DNA of 64,000 nucleotides from Vescimonas coprocola (GCF_018408575.1 NZ_AP023418.1:1206415-1270414), one strand, 5' to 3'; positions 1 to 9,222 are shown, counted from the stretch's first letter. Made by a program: numbers and translations. The notes: generated by a model not told the origin, from the letters alone.

Positions 1-3000
1 CCCGCAGATACAGCCCCCTCCGATAGATGAACTCCTGCACCGCCGGATCCACCAGATTGCTGATGTCCCGGTTGGCGTCCACCGCCTCCCGGATGCGGGT
101 GGAGCTGATCTCCTCCAGCGGCTCCGGCAGCGTCAGCTCCAGTACCTTGCCGTAAATGCCGCCGTAGCCGCCCCCGGCCTCCTGACCGGGCCGACGGAAG
201 ATGATGTGGTCAAAGGTATGGATGGAGTCCGGCTCCACGGGCTTGCGATAGGAGGATGCGTGAGCCACCACGTCGCTTCCCACGGCGATGGATACCTTCC
301 GTCCGGGGAAGGCCTGCCGCAGCCGGTGGAGGTTCTCCGGGTTGGCGATGTTCACCGGGAAGTCCTCCGGGAAGATCTGCACATGGAATTCGTCCGCCAC
401 CGACATGGCGGCAATGCGCCGCCGGATGCGGTAGGGCTGGGTGCGCTTGGACCACGAGAACTCATCGATGGCCAGCAGTACCTCGAAGCCCCGATCCCGG
501 ATGGTTCGGACAATGGCCTTGTGGGACAGGGTGAATGGGTCGAAGGTACCGGGGAAAAAGGCGATGGGCCGTGGCGCTTCAAAGGTGAAGCCGCCCCGCA
601 GCCGCTGGGCCGTCAAAAAGCGGTACAGCCGCCCCAGCATGGAGGCCCGATAGTAGAAGGACAGTGCATCCCCGTCCTCCTGACGGCAGGTGGTCAGCAG
701 CTTCCGTGCCGTCAGGGGGAAGGCCCGGCTCTTCTCGCCGTTGCTGAGCTGTGCCGAGCCGAACACCCGTTGTCCCAGCACCAGCATGGCCTCCTGCCGG
801 GTCTCTCCGTCGATGCCCGCCAGTCCTCGCATCAGCATCCCCAGCAGCCGGTCCCGGCGGCGTAGGCACGCCTCCTCTGGCTCCTCCGGGAATCTCTGGT
901 GATAGATGTCGTACTCCTCATAGATGACGCCCACGGTGTCCAGCACCGGAGTCACGATGCGGCTGCTGGAGGCGCTGAGGGTCACCCCCAGATCCGCCAG
1001 GCACTCGTCCAGCTGCTCCGGCGGCAGCCACAGGGCAAGCCGCCCCAGATAGTCGGGAATGTACTTGGTGAACTCCTGCTGCCCCAGCTCCAGCCCCCGG
1101 CACAGCTCCACTGAGACCTCATTGCGCTGATCCACCGTCAGCCGGGGAGCGATCTCCAGCAGCGCCAGTCCTGCGCCGTGGCGCACCGTGACCCGGTCGC
1201 TGACCTTGATGAGGTTAGAAAGATGCGTGGCGATGTGCAGGGCCGAGCCGTGGTCGTTCCGTGCATCATCCGTCAGCAGCCGCAGGTTCACCTGCTTGAT
1301 GATCCACGGCGTGGCGGTCTTGAGGTTATCCAGAAAAATATCCGATACCTGCGTCTCCTGCAAGGTCAAGCCTCCGGCGCAGATATCCTCCCGCAGCAGG
1401 GCCAGCGACATATTGCCGCAGTCCATCTCCTGCAAAATTTTCAGAGGCCGCTTCTGCCGGGGCATGGAGGTGTGGACGTGATCCAGCAGCAGCATGGCCG
1501 CCGCCTGCACCGTCAGGCTCTCCCGCCCGGACAGTACCTCCGCCGCACGGAGCAGTGCATTCAGCTGTGGCCGGGTACACAGCTCCAGCGGCAGGTCCGC
1601 CGCCGCATCCAGCAGCTGCAGCGCCACCTGATCGTCCAGCTGCTCCGGCCGCCGCAGATACGCCAGCACCGGCGCCAGAAACCCCTCCTCCCGTCCGGGG
1701 CAGCGGGAGAGCAGGGACTTCACGCAGAATTTCAGGGTGAACCGGATCCACCCCCGGTGCTGGGGCATCAGCTTGTGATCCGGATAGATGATCTTCTCCA
1801 GATACAGTCTCCACTGATCCAGATCCGTCACCGTCCGCAGGTCGGGACGGCTGTCCGCCGGACGCTCCTTGGCGTAGCCTGCGTGGAACCCTGCGATGAT
1901 CTCCCCCATGAGAGCCGCCGCCTGACGGCGGATGTCCCCCTCACGGTGCATCAGCAGCTCATAGAGAAAGGCCAGCGTCTGCACCTTCTGTGGAATGTGC
2001 AGATACAGGGAGTAGGACTCGAACACCCCCAGATAGGCCCGCAGCCGCCGCCAGTTGGTCTCGCCACGGGCCTGCTCCAGCAGGGAGGCAAAGCTCCGCT
2101 GCCCGGTAAGCCGGTCCATCAGTTCCATGTTGTGGGCCACACACTGCATGGTCAGGGACTCCAGCACCTCCGCATCCTCCATCAGGGCCACCGCCTGCTC
2201 CGGCAGCGGCTGCGTGTCCGCCCCCTGCATGGTCACGTCCACCCCCCGGCGGATCATATACGCCTCGAAGTCCTGCAAGCGGGCATAAACTCTGGTGTAG
2301 CGGCGGCGCTTCTCCCCGTCCACGTCGTCTAACTTGTTCAAAATCACGTCAAAGGCCTCCGCCAGAGACGAGATGTGGGTGATCTCATGCCCCTCCGGGT
2401 CGTGGGTCTGCTTCACCCGGAAGTCCGCATAGATCAGCAGCAGCGCCTCCGCCGACAGATACTCCGGCTCCAGATCCCACACCGAGTGGTTGGCGGCCAC
2501 ATGGCCGATGTCCGTCAGCCGGTGGCGGCGGAACCACAGATCCGTGTAGTAGTAGTGCAGATACGCCACCCGCTCCCCCGGATGGCAGCCGAACTTTCCA
2601 AGATCGTGCCCGGCGGCGCTGCCGGATACCAGCGCCAGATCCACCGCCGTGCCGCTGCGCCGCAGCGCCCGGCCGCAGGTCAATGCGATGTGATGCACCC
2701 CGGCGATATGCTCCAGCGTGCGGTAGGGCGTCACCTCCAGCCCCAGCCGCATCATCTCATAGACGTACTCCCGCTTCCACTGCCGCAGCATCTGTCGATA
2801 GCTGGCGCCGCAGGCGCAATCCGCCGCCTCTGTCTCCGATAGAAAGTCGAAATCCCATGCCGGGTCAAAGGGCAGCTTCTCCCGTTCGGCGGCAAAAAGC
2901 ACCTGCAAAAGCGACAGGAAAAACACCGCCCCGGCGTCATAGGCCGCAGGGGCCTCCTTCTCCGGGAACAGCTGCCGCCGGGCAAAGTCATAGGCAAAGC

Positions 3001-3238
3001 GCAGCCACCCGCCCTCCGGCTCTCCGCCGGAAAGCTCCGCCAGCTCCGGGCGGCACAGCTCCAGCACGTCGCCGCAGCGCAGTCGGGTGCCGTCGTAAAG
3101 GGGCGCAAAGCGCTGGATGTAGTTCTCGCTCTCCAGCCGCTCCAGCAGGGGCTGGCCGCTGAAATACTCCGCCGTAGGGCGGCCGGTGAGCCGCCGCAGC
3201 AGGGCCGTGTTCATCTGTCGGATGCGTTTTCTGTTCAT
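1..3238 (-). CDS. Large HD-domain / NadD-like nucleotidyltransferase protein (3' end outside window)
   Basis: The frame is open from an ATG at 3238, with GGAGGT upstream, to the left edge, giving 1079 visible residues with no stop. Near residue 210 lies an HD phosphohydrolase signature (AAGHDLGKFG, preceded by AGVHHIAL and followed by AANHS). A long alpha-helical middle of about 600 residues looks repeat-like. From about residue 890 a cytidylyltransferase-fold domain begins with FFPGTFDPFTLSHKAI and continues to SSTRIREAV, the two signatures of NadD/CoaD-type adenylyltransferases. The first motif reads TLSH where (H/T)xGH is usual. The combination suggests a nucleotide-metabolism or signalling enzyme, but its substrate cannot be read from sequence. 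The C-terminus is not in the window. Confidence 0.85.
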   Translation of the reverse strand, partial: MNRKRIRQMNTALLRRLTGRPTAEYFSGQPLLERLESENYIQRFAPLYDGTRLRCGDVLELCRPELAELSGGEPEGGWLRFAYDFARRQLFPEKEAPAAYDAGAVFFLSLLQVLFAAEREKLPFDPAWDFDFLSETEAADCACGASYRQMLRQWKREYVYEMMRLGLEVTPYRTLEHIAGVHHIALTCGRALRRSGTAVDLALVSGSAAGHDLGKFGCHPGERVAYLHYYYTDLWFRRHRLTDIGHVAANHSVWDLEPEYLSAEALLLIYADFRVKQTHDPEGHEITHISSLAEAFDVILNKLDDVDGEKRRRYTRVYARLQDFEAYMIRRGVDVTMQGADTQPLPEQAVALMEDAEVLESLTMQCVAHNMELMDRLTGQRSFASLLEQARGETNWRRLRAYLGVFESYSLYLHIPQKVQTLAFLYELLMHREGDIRRQAAALMGEIIAGFHAGYAKERPADSRPDLRTVTDLDQWRLYLEKIIYPDHKLMPQHRGWIRFTLKFCVKSLLSRCPGREEGFLAPVLAYLRRPEQLDDQVALQLLDAAADLPLELCTRPQLNALLRAAEVLSGRESLTVQAAAMLLLDHVHTSMPRQKRPLKILQEMDCGNMSLALLREDICAGGLTLQETQVSDIFLDNLKTATPWIIKQVNLRLLTDDARNDHGSALHIATHLSNLIKVSDRVTVRHGAGLALLEIAPRLTVDQRNEVSVELCRGLELGQQEFTKYIPDYLGRLALWLPPEQLDECLADLGVTLSASSSRIVTPVLDTVGVIYEEYDIYHQRFPEEPEEACLRRRDRLLGMLMRGLAGIDGETRQEAMLVLGQRVFGSAQLSNGEKSRAFPLTARKLLTTCRQEDGDALSFYYRASMLGRLYRFLTAQRLRGGFTFEAPRPIAFFPGTFDPFTLSHKAIVRTIRDRGFEVLLAIDEFSWSKRTQPYRIRRRIAAMSVADEFHVQIFPEDFPVNIANPENLHRLRQAFPGRKVSIAVGSDVVAHASSYRKPVEPDSIHTFDHIIFRRPGQEAGGGYGGIYGKVLELTLPEPLEEISSTRIREAVDANRDISNLVDPAVQEFIYRRGLYLR

Positions 3239-3372
3239 GGTGTGACCTCCCGCCGGATGGATGCTGTTTTTTCCATTATGCCACAATTTCCCTCCGTCTT
3301 TCAAGGCACAGCCGGGATTTTTTCACAAAAAGCCGCCCCTTCCGCTTCAAAGCACACCCCCCTTGGCCCCGC

Positions 3373-3560
3373 AAAAAGCCTCGCAGAGTTTGCCGCCCGC
3401 AGGCGGCAAAGAAGTAAAATCATTTTCTCTTGCGACATGTGCGTGAGAGAAAATACTTCTCAGGCTGCAAGTGTGGAATTTGTGCGCCTATGGCACACAA
3501 ATTATGTGCGCAGCAGACTGCAAGCCTTTTGTCGAAAAAACCGGAGGGTTTATCGACAGT
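3373..3560. repeat. Structured intergenic repeat, copy 1
   Basis: This 188-bp block recurs at 43863-44050 with 7 differences, all in the last third; the first 134 positions are identical. It can form nested hairpins: GCCGCC/GGCGGC near 3392-3407, ATTTTCTCT/AGAGAAAAT near 3420-3452, a long stem AATTTGTGcGCC/GGCaCACAAATT near 3477-3503, and a terminal stem TGTCGA/TCGACA (3530-3535 with 3553-3558). In copy 2 the T3532-A3556 pair is C-G, a compensatory change. A terminator-like hairpin (GCGGCAGGAGG/CCTCCTGCCGC then TTTT) follows at about 3566-3597. No protein is supported. It may be a structured RNA or a non-autonomous mobile repeat. Confidence 0.85.
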
Positions 3561-3565
3561 CGCAA

Positions 3566-3597
3566 GCGGCAGGAGGTCACTTCCTCCTGCCGCTTTT
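3566..3597 (+). terminator. Terminator-like hairpin after repeat copy 1
   Basis: An 11-bp stem GCGGCAGGAGG / CCTCCTGCCGC with a short loop is followed by TTTT on the plus strand. It immediately follows the structured repeat, as a different hairpin does at copy 2, so it may end a transcript of the repeat. It lies only about 10 bases beyond the pyrG stop codon and could also serve pyrG from the other side. Confidence 0.6.
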
Positions 3598-3607
3598 CGG
3601 ATACGCT

Positions 3608-5203
3608 TTATTCCGCCGTCTCCAGCGATGCCTGCACAAAGCCCCGGAACAGCGGGTGCGGCCGGTCGGGACGGCTCTTGAACTCCGGGTGGAACTGCGC
3701 CCCCACGAACCAGTGGTGGGCAGGCTCCTCCACGATCTCCACCAGGCTGCCGTCCGGGGACAGGCCCGACAGCCGCAGCCCCGCCGCCTCCATCTCGCAG
3801 CGGAAGCGGTTGTTGAACTCGTACCGATGCCGGTGGCGCTCGGAGATATCCTCCGTGCCGTACTCCCTCCGGGCCAGACTCCCCTCCGCCAGTCGGCAGG
3901 GGTACTTGCCCAGCCGCATGGTGCCGCCCTTGGCGGTAACGCCCACCTGATCGGACATCAGGTCAATGACGGGATGGGCCGTCATGGCGGTGAATTCGGC
4001 GCTGTGGGCGTCGGCCCAGCCCACCACGTGGCGGGCAAACTCGATGACGGCGATCTGCATCCCCAGGCAGATGCCCAGATACGGCACCTGATGCTCCCGT
4101 GCATATTGAGCCGCCAGAATCATCCCCTCGATGCCCCGATCCCCGAAGCCGCCGGGAACCAGCACGCCGCCGCACCCGGCCAGCATCTGCTCCACGTTCT
4201 CCGGTGTCAGGGTCTCGGAGTCCACCCACCGGATGGACACCTCTGCGTCGCAGGCGGTGCCTGCGTGGAACAGGGACTCCACCACGCTGAGATACGCATC
4301 GTGCAATCCCGTGTACTTCCCCACCAGCGCAATGGTCACATGGCGGTGTACCCCGTGGATCTTCTCCACCATGGCCCGCCACCGGGCCATGTCCGGCTCC
4401 ACCACCGGAAGCCCCAGCTTGCGGCAGGCCACCCGGCACAGCCCCTCCCGCTCCAGCAGCAGCGGCACCTCATACAGGGTGGAGGCCGTGACGTTGGGGA
4501 TGACGCAGTCCTCCTCCACGTTGCAGAACAGGGCGATCTTCCGCCGGATGTCCCCGGTGATGGGGCTGTCCGTGCGGCACACCAGAATGTCCGGCTGGAT
4601 GCCGATGCTCAGCAGCTCCTTCACCGAGTGCTGGGTGGGCTTGCTCTTCAGCTCTCCGCTGCCGGGGATGGACACGATCAGCGGCACATGGATGTACAGC
4701 ACGTTCTCCTTGCCCTTCTCCGCCGCCACCTGCCGGATGGCCTCCAGAAAGGGCTGGCTCTCGATGTCGCCCACCGTGCCGCCTATTTCGGAGATGACCA
4801 CATCCGTCTGCCCGTCATCCATGGCATAGATACGGTTTTTGATCTCATCGGTGACGTGAGGGATGATCTGCACCGTGCCGCCCAGATAGCCCCCCTGCCG
4901 CTCCCGGTTCAATACGCTCCAGTAGATTTTCCCGGAGGAGACGGAGGAGTTGGCGTCCAGCGCCTCGTCCACGAACCGCTCATAGTGGCCCAGATCCAGA
5001 TCCGTCTCCGCCCCGTCATCGGTGACGAACACCTCCCCGTGCTGATAGGGGCTCATGGTGCCGGGGTCCACATTGAGGTATGGGTCAAACTTCTGGTTCC
5101 TGACCCGCAGGCCGCACTGCTTCAGCAGCCGCCCCAGAGATGCGGCGCAGATGCCCTTGCCCAGCCCGGACACCACACCGCCGGTGACAAAAATATACTT
5201 CAT
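3608..5203 (-). CDS. pyrG: CTP synthase
   Basis: 531 residues, the normal family length. It makes CTP from UTP, ATP and glutamine in the cytosol. The N-terminal synthetase domain starts with the P-loop-like [13 protein letters not shown]. The C-terminal class I glutamine amidotransferase domain has the nucleophile motif [10 protein letters not shown], and a late HPEF supplies the catalytic His/Glu. The start has an AGGAGAGGG ribosome site. A promoter lies at 5261-5289. Gene content is monocistronic: the next gene upstream (DAHP synthase) is separated by a terminator. Confidence 0.98.
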   Translation of the reverse strand: MKYIFVTGGVVSGLGKGICAASLGRLLKQCGLRVRNQKFDPYLNVDPGTMSPYQHGEVFVTDDGAETDLDLGHYERFVDEALDANSSVSSGKIYWSVLNRERQGGYLGGTVQIIPHVTDEIKNRIYAMDDGQTDVVISEIGGTVGDIESQPFLEAIRQVAAEKGKENVLYIHVPLIVSIPGSGELKSKPTQHSVKELLSIGIQPDILVCRTDSPITGDIRRKIALFCNVEEDCVIPNVTASTLYEVPLLLEREGLCRVACRKLGLPVVEPDMARWRAMVEKIHGVHRHVTIALVGKYTGLHDAYLSVVESLFHAGTACDAEVSIRWVDSETLTPENVEQMLAGCGGVLVPGGFGDRGIEGMILAAQYAREHQVPYLGICLGMQIAVIEFARHVVGWADAHSAEFTAMTAHPVIDLMSDQVGVTAKGGTMRLGKYPCRLAEGSLARREYGTEDISERHRHRYEFNNRFRCEMEAAGLRLSGLSPDGSLVEIVEEPAHHWFVGAQFHPEFKSRPDRPHPLFRGFVQASLETAE

Positions 5204-5260
5204 GGCTCCCTCTCCTTTTGACAGCGGGCGCTTCTCCGCCCTCTGATTTTTTACCCACCG

Positions 5261-5289
5261 ATTTTACCGCCGGAGAAAAACGCCGTCAA
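5261..5289 (-). promoter_or_regulatory. Sigma-A promoter for pyrG
   Basis: On the minus strand TTGACG (5284-5289) and TAAAAT (5261-5266) are separated by 17 bp. They lie about 60 bp upstream of the pyrG start. A small GC hairpin (GGGCG/CGCCC) sits in the leader. No clear attenuator is visible. Confidence 0.6.
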
Positions 5290-5444
5290 GCCCGCAGAAT
5301 CATCAAGATTTTTCCCCTCCCGCCCCCTGTGCATGGGGCAGTCCTCTGAAATTTCCCTCCCGGAGAAAATTTCTCTTGCATCCCGGCCTTCGGCGTGATA
5401 TGGTAGGTTTGGACCCGCCTTTTCCGCCGGGTCCTTTTCCGCAT

Positions 5445-5480
5445 AAAAACAGCCCTCACGGCAGCGCCGTGAGGGCTGTT
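5445..5480 (-). terminator. Rho-independent terminator of the DAHP synthase gene
   Basis: The stem AACAGCCCTCACGG / CCGTGAGGGCTGTT is followed on the minus strand by a U run (5445-5449). It ends the DAHP synthase transcript 10 bases past the stop codon. Confidence 0.85.
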
Positions 5481-5490
5481 TCACCTTTTG

Positions 5491-6489
5491 TCATTCCTCC
5501 TGCCGCAGCAGGGCCGTCAGTGCCTGCACCCGTCGGGCCAGCCGGGCAAATTCGCCGCAGGTCAGGGCCTGCCGTCCATCGGAGAGAGCCTCCTCCGGCC
5601 GGTCATGGACCTCGATCATCAGTCCGTCCGCCCCGGCAGCTGCCGCCGCCAGCGCCAGCGGAGCCACCAGCCCCCGCCTCCCGGCGGCATGGCTGGGATC
5701 GGCCAGCACCGGCAGATGGGACTGCTCCTTCAGGGCGGCAATGCCCGCCACATCCAGCGTGGCCCGGCTGTCCGTCTCGAAGGTGCGGATGCCCCGCTCG
5801 CAGAGGATCACCCGCTCATTGCCGCCGGCAAGGATGTATTCCGCCGCCTGCAATAGCTCCGTCACGGTGGCCCCGAAGCTGCGCTTCAGCAGCACCGGCT
5901 TCTCCTGCCGCCCCAGCTCCCGCAGCAGCTCGAAATTCTGCATATTCCGTGCGCCCACCTGCAAGACGTCCACCTCCCGGAACAGCGACAGCTGCCGGGG
6001 ATCGGTGATCTCCGACACCACCGGCAAGCCCGTCTCCCGGCCCGCACGGCACAGCAGCTCCAGCCCCTCGGCCCCCAGCCCTCCAAAGGTATAGGGGGAG
6101 GTCCGGGGCTTGAAGGCGCCGCCTCGCAGCAGCTGCGCCCCGGCGGCGGACACCTGCCGGGCGATGGAGGTCACCTGCTCCGACGACTCCACGGCGCAGG
6201 GCCCGGCAATGAGGCAGAAATCCTGCCCGATGCGGGCCTTGCCCACGGATACCACCGTGTCCTCCGGATGCCCCGTCCGGGCCGCCAGCGGATACGGCTT
6301 CGTCAGCCGCTGTACCGCCCGTACGCCGGGCAGAAGCCGCAGACTCTCCCCGTCCAGCCGAAAGGTTTCCCCCTCCAGCACCAGCACCTCCCCGCCGGGA
6401 TGCGCCACCGTAACGCCGGTGTCCTTCAGCCGCTGCCGCAGCGCCTGCCGCACCGCCGCCGTCTGATTTTTCTCTGTGAGAATGAACAT
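5491..6489 (-). CDS. aroF: 3-deoxy-7-phosphoheptulonate (DAHP) synthase, type I-beta
   Basis: 332 residues. It catalyses the first step of aromatic amino acid synthesis, phosphoenolpyruvate plus erythrose-4-phosphate to DAHP. The first 70 residues look like the ferredoxin-like regulatory domain of the AroF/AroG-beta family. The TIM barrel follows with the family signatures IAGPCAVES, RGGAFKPRTSPY, LLKRSFGAT and LADPSHAAGRR. There is no fused chorismate mutase. The start ATG at 6489 is preceded by GGAGGCGG. It is a single gene ended by the 5445-5480 hairpin. Confidence 0.96.
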   Translation of the reverse strand: MFILTEKNQTAAVRQALRQRLKDTGVTVAHPGGEVLVLEGETFRLDGESLRLLPGVRAVQRLTKPYPLAARTGHPEDTVVSVGKARIGQDFCLIAGPCAVESSEQVTSIARQVSAAGAQLLRGGAFKPRTSPYTFGGLGAEGLELLCRAGRETGLPVVSEITDPRQLSLFREVDVLQVGARNMQNFELLRELGRQEKPVLLKRSFGATVTELLQAAEYILAGGNERVILCERGIRTFETDSRATLDVAGIAALKEQSHLPVLADPSHAAGRRGLVAPLALAAAAAGADGLMIEVHDRPEEALSDGRQALTCGEFARLARRVQALTALLRQEE

Positions 6490-6574
6490 ATGCCGCCTCC
6501 GGGATCATGATCTGAATCTTTATTATATCGGACTGCGCCCCGGATTGCAACGGGGAAACCACAGGGACTTTTCG

Positions 6575-6602
6575 TTGACACGGCGGCGAAATGTGATATA
6601 AT
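6575..6602 (+). promoter_or_regulatory. Sigma-A promoter for first DegV gene
   Basis: TTGACA (6575-6580) and TATAAT (6597-6602) with a 16-bp spacer lie about 65 bp ahead of the degV start. Confidence 0.75.
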
Positions 6603-6666
6603 AGACAGTGTGTTGCAATATACCCCGTCAGTGTGCCTATTTTGTGTGTTGACCGGAGGAGGACAT

Positions 6667-7563
6667 ATGGAACGTAAATTCATTCTCAGCTGCTGCTCTA
6701 CCGTGGACCTTCCCTATTCCTATATGCAGAGCAGAGACATTCCCGTGCTGTTTTATACCTACGTGGTGGACGGGCAGGAGTACGTGGACGACATGGGCCG
6801 TGACCCGGAAGCTCTGCCCCGGTTCTACCGTTTTCTGGAGGCGGGCAAGCTGCCCCAGACCTCCCAGATCAATGTCGGCACCTATCTGGACTTCTTCGAG
6901 GCCCAGCTGGAAAAGGGCGATCTGCTGCACATCGCCTTCACCTCCGGCCAGTCCGGCTCCGTCCACAACGCCGTGGCGGCGGCCAAGCTCCTGCAGGAGA
7001 AGTACCCTGATAAGAAACTCGTGGTCATCGACTCCCTGTGCTCCTCCTCCGGCTACGGCCTGCTGGTGGATGCGGCGGCGGACCTGCGGGACAGCGGCGC
7101 CACGCTGGAGGAGACGGCTCGGTGGGTGCTGGAAAACCGCAACAAGGTCCACCACCAGTTCTTCTCCTCCAACATGACCCAGTTCCGCCGCACCGGCCGT
7201 GTCTCCGGCGCAGCGGCCATGGTGGCCACCATCATGAACATCTGCCCCATCATGCGGCTGGATGATAAGGGGGCCATCAAGGCTTACAGCAAGGTCCGGG
7301 GCAAGAAGAAGGCGGTGGAGACCACCGTGAACGTCATGGAGCAGCACGCTCAGGGCGGCCGGGACTACGACCAGCGCTGCTTCGTCTGCCACTCCCAGTG
7401 TCCGGAGGACGCCGCCCTGCTCATCACGGCGCTGGAGGAGCGCTTCCCCCACCTGAAGGGCAAGATCCGCCTGTGCGACATCGGCACCATCATTGGCTCC
7501 CATAGCGGCCCCGGCACGGTGGCCGTGTTCTTCCTGGGCGACGAGCGCCCCACTATGGACTGA
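6667..7563 (+). CDS. DegV family fatty-acid-binding protein
   Basis: 298 residues from the ATG at 6667, chosen because GGAGGAGG lies just upstream. DegV proteins bind a fatty acid and, in Firmicutes, present exogenous fatty acids to the FakA kinase (FakB role). Family marks are the N-terminal SCCSTVDLP, the TSQINVGTYLDFF stretch, FTSGQSGSVHNA around the bound carboxylate, and RRTGRVSG. No fakA is visible nearby. A second paralog follows at 7785, with its own promoter. Confidence 0.93.
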   Translation: MERKFILSCCSTVDLPYSYMQSRDIPVLFYTYVVDGQEYVDDMGRDPEALPRFYRFLEAGKLPQTSQINVGTYLDFFEAQLEKGDLLHIAFTSGQSGSVHNAVAAAKLLQEKYPDKKLVVIDSLCSSSGYGLLVDAAADLRDSGATLEETARWVLENRNKVHHQFFSSNMTQFRRTGRVSGAAAMVATIMNICPIMRLDDKGAIKAYSKVRGKKKAVETTVNVMEQHAQGGRDYDQRCFVCHSQCPEDAALLITALEERFPHLKGKIRLCDIGTIIGSHSGPGTVAVFFLGDERPTMD

Positions 7564-7578
7564 CCCCTTATCCCCCTC

Positions 7579-7613
7579 AGCGGTACATGGCAAGCCATGT
7601 ACCGCTTCTTTTT
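7579..7613 (+). terminator. Terminator after first DegV gene
   Basis: Stem AGCGGTACATGG / CCATGTACCGCT, loop CAAG, then TTCTTTTT. It lies 15 bases after the stop codon. Confidence 0.85.
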
Positions 7614-7700
7614 CGCCCCCACTGTCCATCCTCCCGAACGCCCCGCCGCACTTGTGCAGGATACCGAACAAAACCGCCATTTTTCGTTGCAAAAAGGGGA

Positions 7701-7729
7701 TTGCCATGATAGGATTCGTGTGATATAAT
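7701..7729 (+). promoter_or_regulatory. Sigma-A promoter for second DegV gene
   Basis: TTGCCA (7701-7706) and TATAAT (7724-7729), spacer 17 bp, about 55 bp ahead of the start codon. Confidence 0.7.
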
Positions 7730-7784
7730 ATTTCTGTTTCCAATTTGCGAGATTTAATAATATACAGAAAGGCATCTACTAATC

Positions 7785-8636
7785 ATGAATATTAGAATAT
7801 CCGCTGACAGCACCTGTGATCTGTCCCCGGAGCTTATTGAAAAATACGACATCCGCATCACCCCCCTGTACATCGTCCGGGACGGCCAGTCTCTGGTAGA
7901 CGGCAAGGACATCACCCCCGACGAAATTTACGCCCACGTCAATTCCGGCGGCGGAATGTGCAGCACGGCGGCGGTGTCGGTGTACGACTATACCCAGTTC
8001 TTCCGCCGCCAGCTGGAGGATTGCGACGCCGTGGTGCATTTCCACATCTCCGGCGATATGTCCGCCTGCTACCAGAATGCCTGTATCGCCGCTCAGGAGG
8101 TGGGGAACGTCTACCCCGTGGACTCCCGCAGCCTCTCCACCGGCATCGGCCAGCTGGTGCTGGAGGCGGTGCAGCTGACCCGTGAGGGCAAGCTCACCGC
8201 TCAGGAGATCGCCCACGAGATGGAGCGCCGCCGGGAGCTGCTGGACGTCAGCTTTCTGGTGGAGCGGCTGGACTTTCTGCACAAGGGCGGCCGCTGCTCA
8301 GGCGTGGCCCTGCTGGGGGCCAATATGCTGAACCTGCGTCCCTGCATTCAGGTGAAGGACGGCCAGATGATGGTGGGCAAGAAGTACCGTGGCCCCTATG
8401 TGAGCTGCCTGCTCCAGTACATCCGGGAGCGGCTCAAGGGCCGGGATGACATTGACACCCGCCGCATTTTCATCACCGAATCCGGCGGCTTCACCCCGGA
8501 GGAGCTGGCGCAGGTGGAGGCCGCCGTCCGCAGCTACCAGCCCTTTGACGAGGTGCTGCACACACGGGCCGGCTGCACCGTCTCCAGTCACTGCGGCCCC
8601 CGCACGCTGGGCATCCTCTATTTCCACACCAAATAA
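7785..8636 (+). CDS. DegV family fatty-acid-binding protein (paralog)
   Basis: 283 residues with the DegV order of motifs: SADSTCDLSPEL at the N-terminus, the Ser/Thr-rich CSTAAVSVYDYTQFF loop, FHISGDMSACYQNA and HKGGRCSG. It is divergent from the neighbouring paralog at 6667, so it is an old duplication or separate acquisition. It probably binds a different fatty acid. It is monocistronic, with its own promoter and a terminator at 8653-8692. Confidence 0.92.
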   Translation: MNIRISADSTCDLSPELIEKYDIRITPLYIVRDGQSLVDGKDITPDEIYAHVNSGGGMCSTAAVSVYDYTQFFRRQLEDCDAVVHFHISGDMSACYQNACIAAQEVGNVYPVDSRSLSTGIGQLVLEAVQLTREGKLTAQEIAHEMERRRELLDVSFLVERLDFLHKGGRCSGVALLGANMLNLRPCIQVKDGQMMVGKKYRGPYVSCLLQYIRERLKGRDDIDTRRIFITESGGFTPEELAQVEAAVRSYQPFDEVLHTRAGCTVSSHCGPRTLGILYFHTK

Positions 8637-8652
8637 TTTTCCTATCATCAAC

Positions 8653-8692
8653 GCCCACCGGAGAGCCGCTGCGCTCCCCGGTGGGCTTTTTC
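8653..8692 (+). terminator. Terminator after second DegV gene
   Basis: The GCCCACCGG...CCGGTGGGC hairpin is followed by TTTTTCC, 15 bases beyond the stop codon. Confidence 0.8.
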
Positions 8693-8738
8693 CGGAAAAG
8701 CTGCCCCGAAATTTTCCGCAAGACAACTGTCACGGCGC

Positions 8739-8768
8739 TTGCTTTTCCTACCAGTTTAGTGGTATAAT
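8739..8768 (+). promoter_or_regulatory. Promoter with dyad, likely autoregulatory, for Rrf2 gene
   Basis: TTGCTT (8739-8744) and TATAAT (8763-8768) with an 18-bp spacer. The dyad TACCA-N6-TGGTA (8749-8764) lies between them and overlaps the -10 box. This is where a repressor of its own gene would bind. The assignment of the dyad to the Rrf2 protein is inference. Confidence 0.55.
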
Positions 8769-8796
8769 AGGCTGAATAAATGAGGAGGCATACACC

Positions 8797-9222
8797 ATGA
8801 TTTCCACCAAAGGACGTTATTCCATTCGGATCCTGCTGGATCTGGCCGAGCATCGGGGCGTGGGCTATACCCCCATCAAGGACGTAGCCGCCCGGCAGAG
8901 CATCTCCCTGAAATATGTGGAGAAGCTGATGCCCGCCCTGAAAAACGCCGGCCTGCTGGACAGCAGCCACGGCATCGGCGGCGGCTACCGGCTGAACCGT
9001 GACCCGGAGCAGTACGACCTGTGGGAGATCCTGCGGGTGACGGAGGGCGAGCTGGCCCCGGTGTCCTGCCTGCAAACGGACGCCTCCCCCTGCCAGCGGG
9101 CCGGGGAGTGCCGCACCCTCTCGGTGTGGCAGGGCTACTATGACCTGACCCGGAAATATTTCTCCGGCATCACCTTGGCGGACCTGATGGCCGTTCCGCA
9201 GGGCGACAACTACGTCATCTGA
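8797..9222 (+). CDS. Rrf2/IscR family transcriptional regulator
   Basis: 141 residues. The N-terminal winged helix begins MISTKGRYSIRILLDLAEH and is followed by the recognition region SISLKYVEKLMPALKNAGL and GIGGGYRL. Three cysteines (C91, C99, C105; spacing C-x7-C-x5-C) match the iron-sulfur ligand region of IscR-type members, so it may sense Fe-S status or redox. It stands alone: no isc/suf or cysteine genes are next to it, so its targets are unknown. Confidence 0.9.
   Translation: MISTKGRYSIRILLDLAEHRGVGYTPIKDVAARQSISLKYVEKLMPALKNAGLLDSSHGIGGGYRLNRDPEQYDLWEILRVTEGELAPVSCLQTDASPCQRAGECRTLSVWQGYYDLTRKYFSGITLADLMAVPQGDNYVI

Noticed and set aside
3242-5221. A 659-codon plus-strand frame opposite pyrG
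   Set aside because: It is antisense to a clear CTP synthase and starts inside the structured repeat; no recognisable domain.
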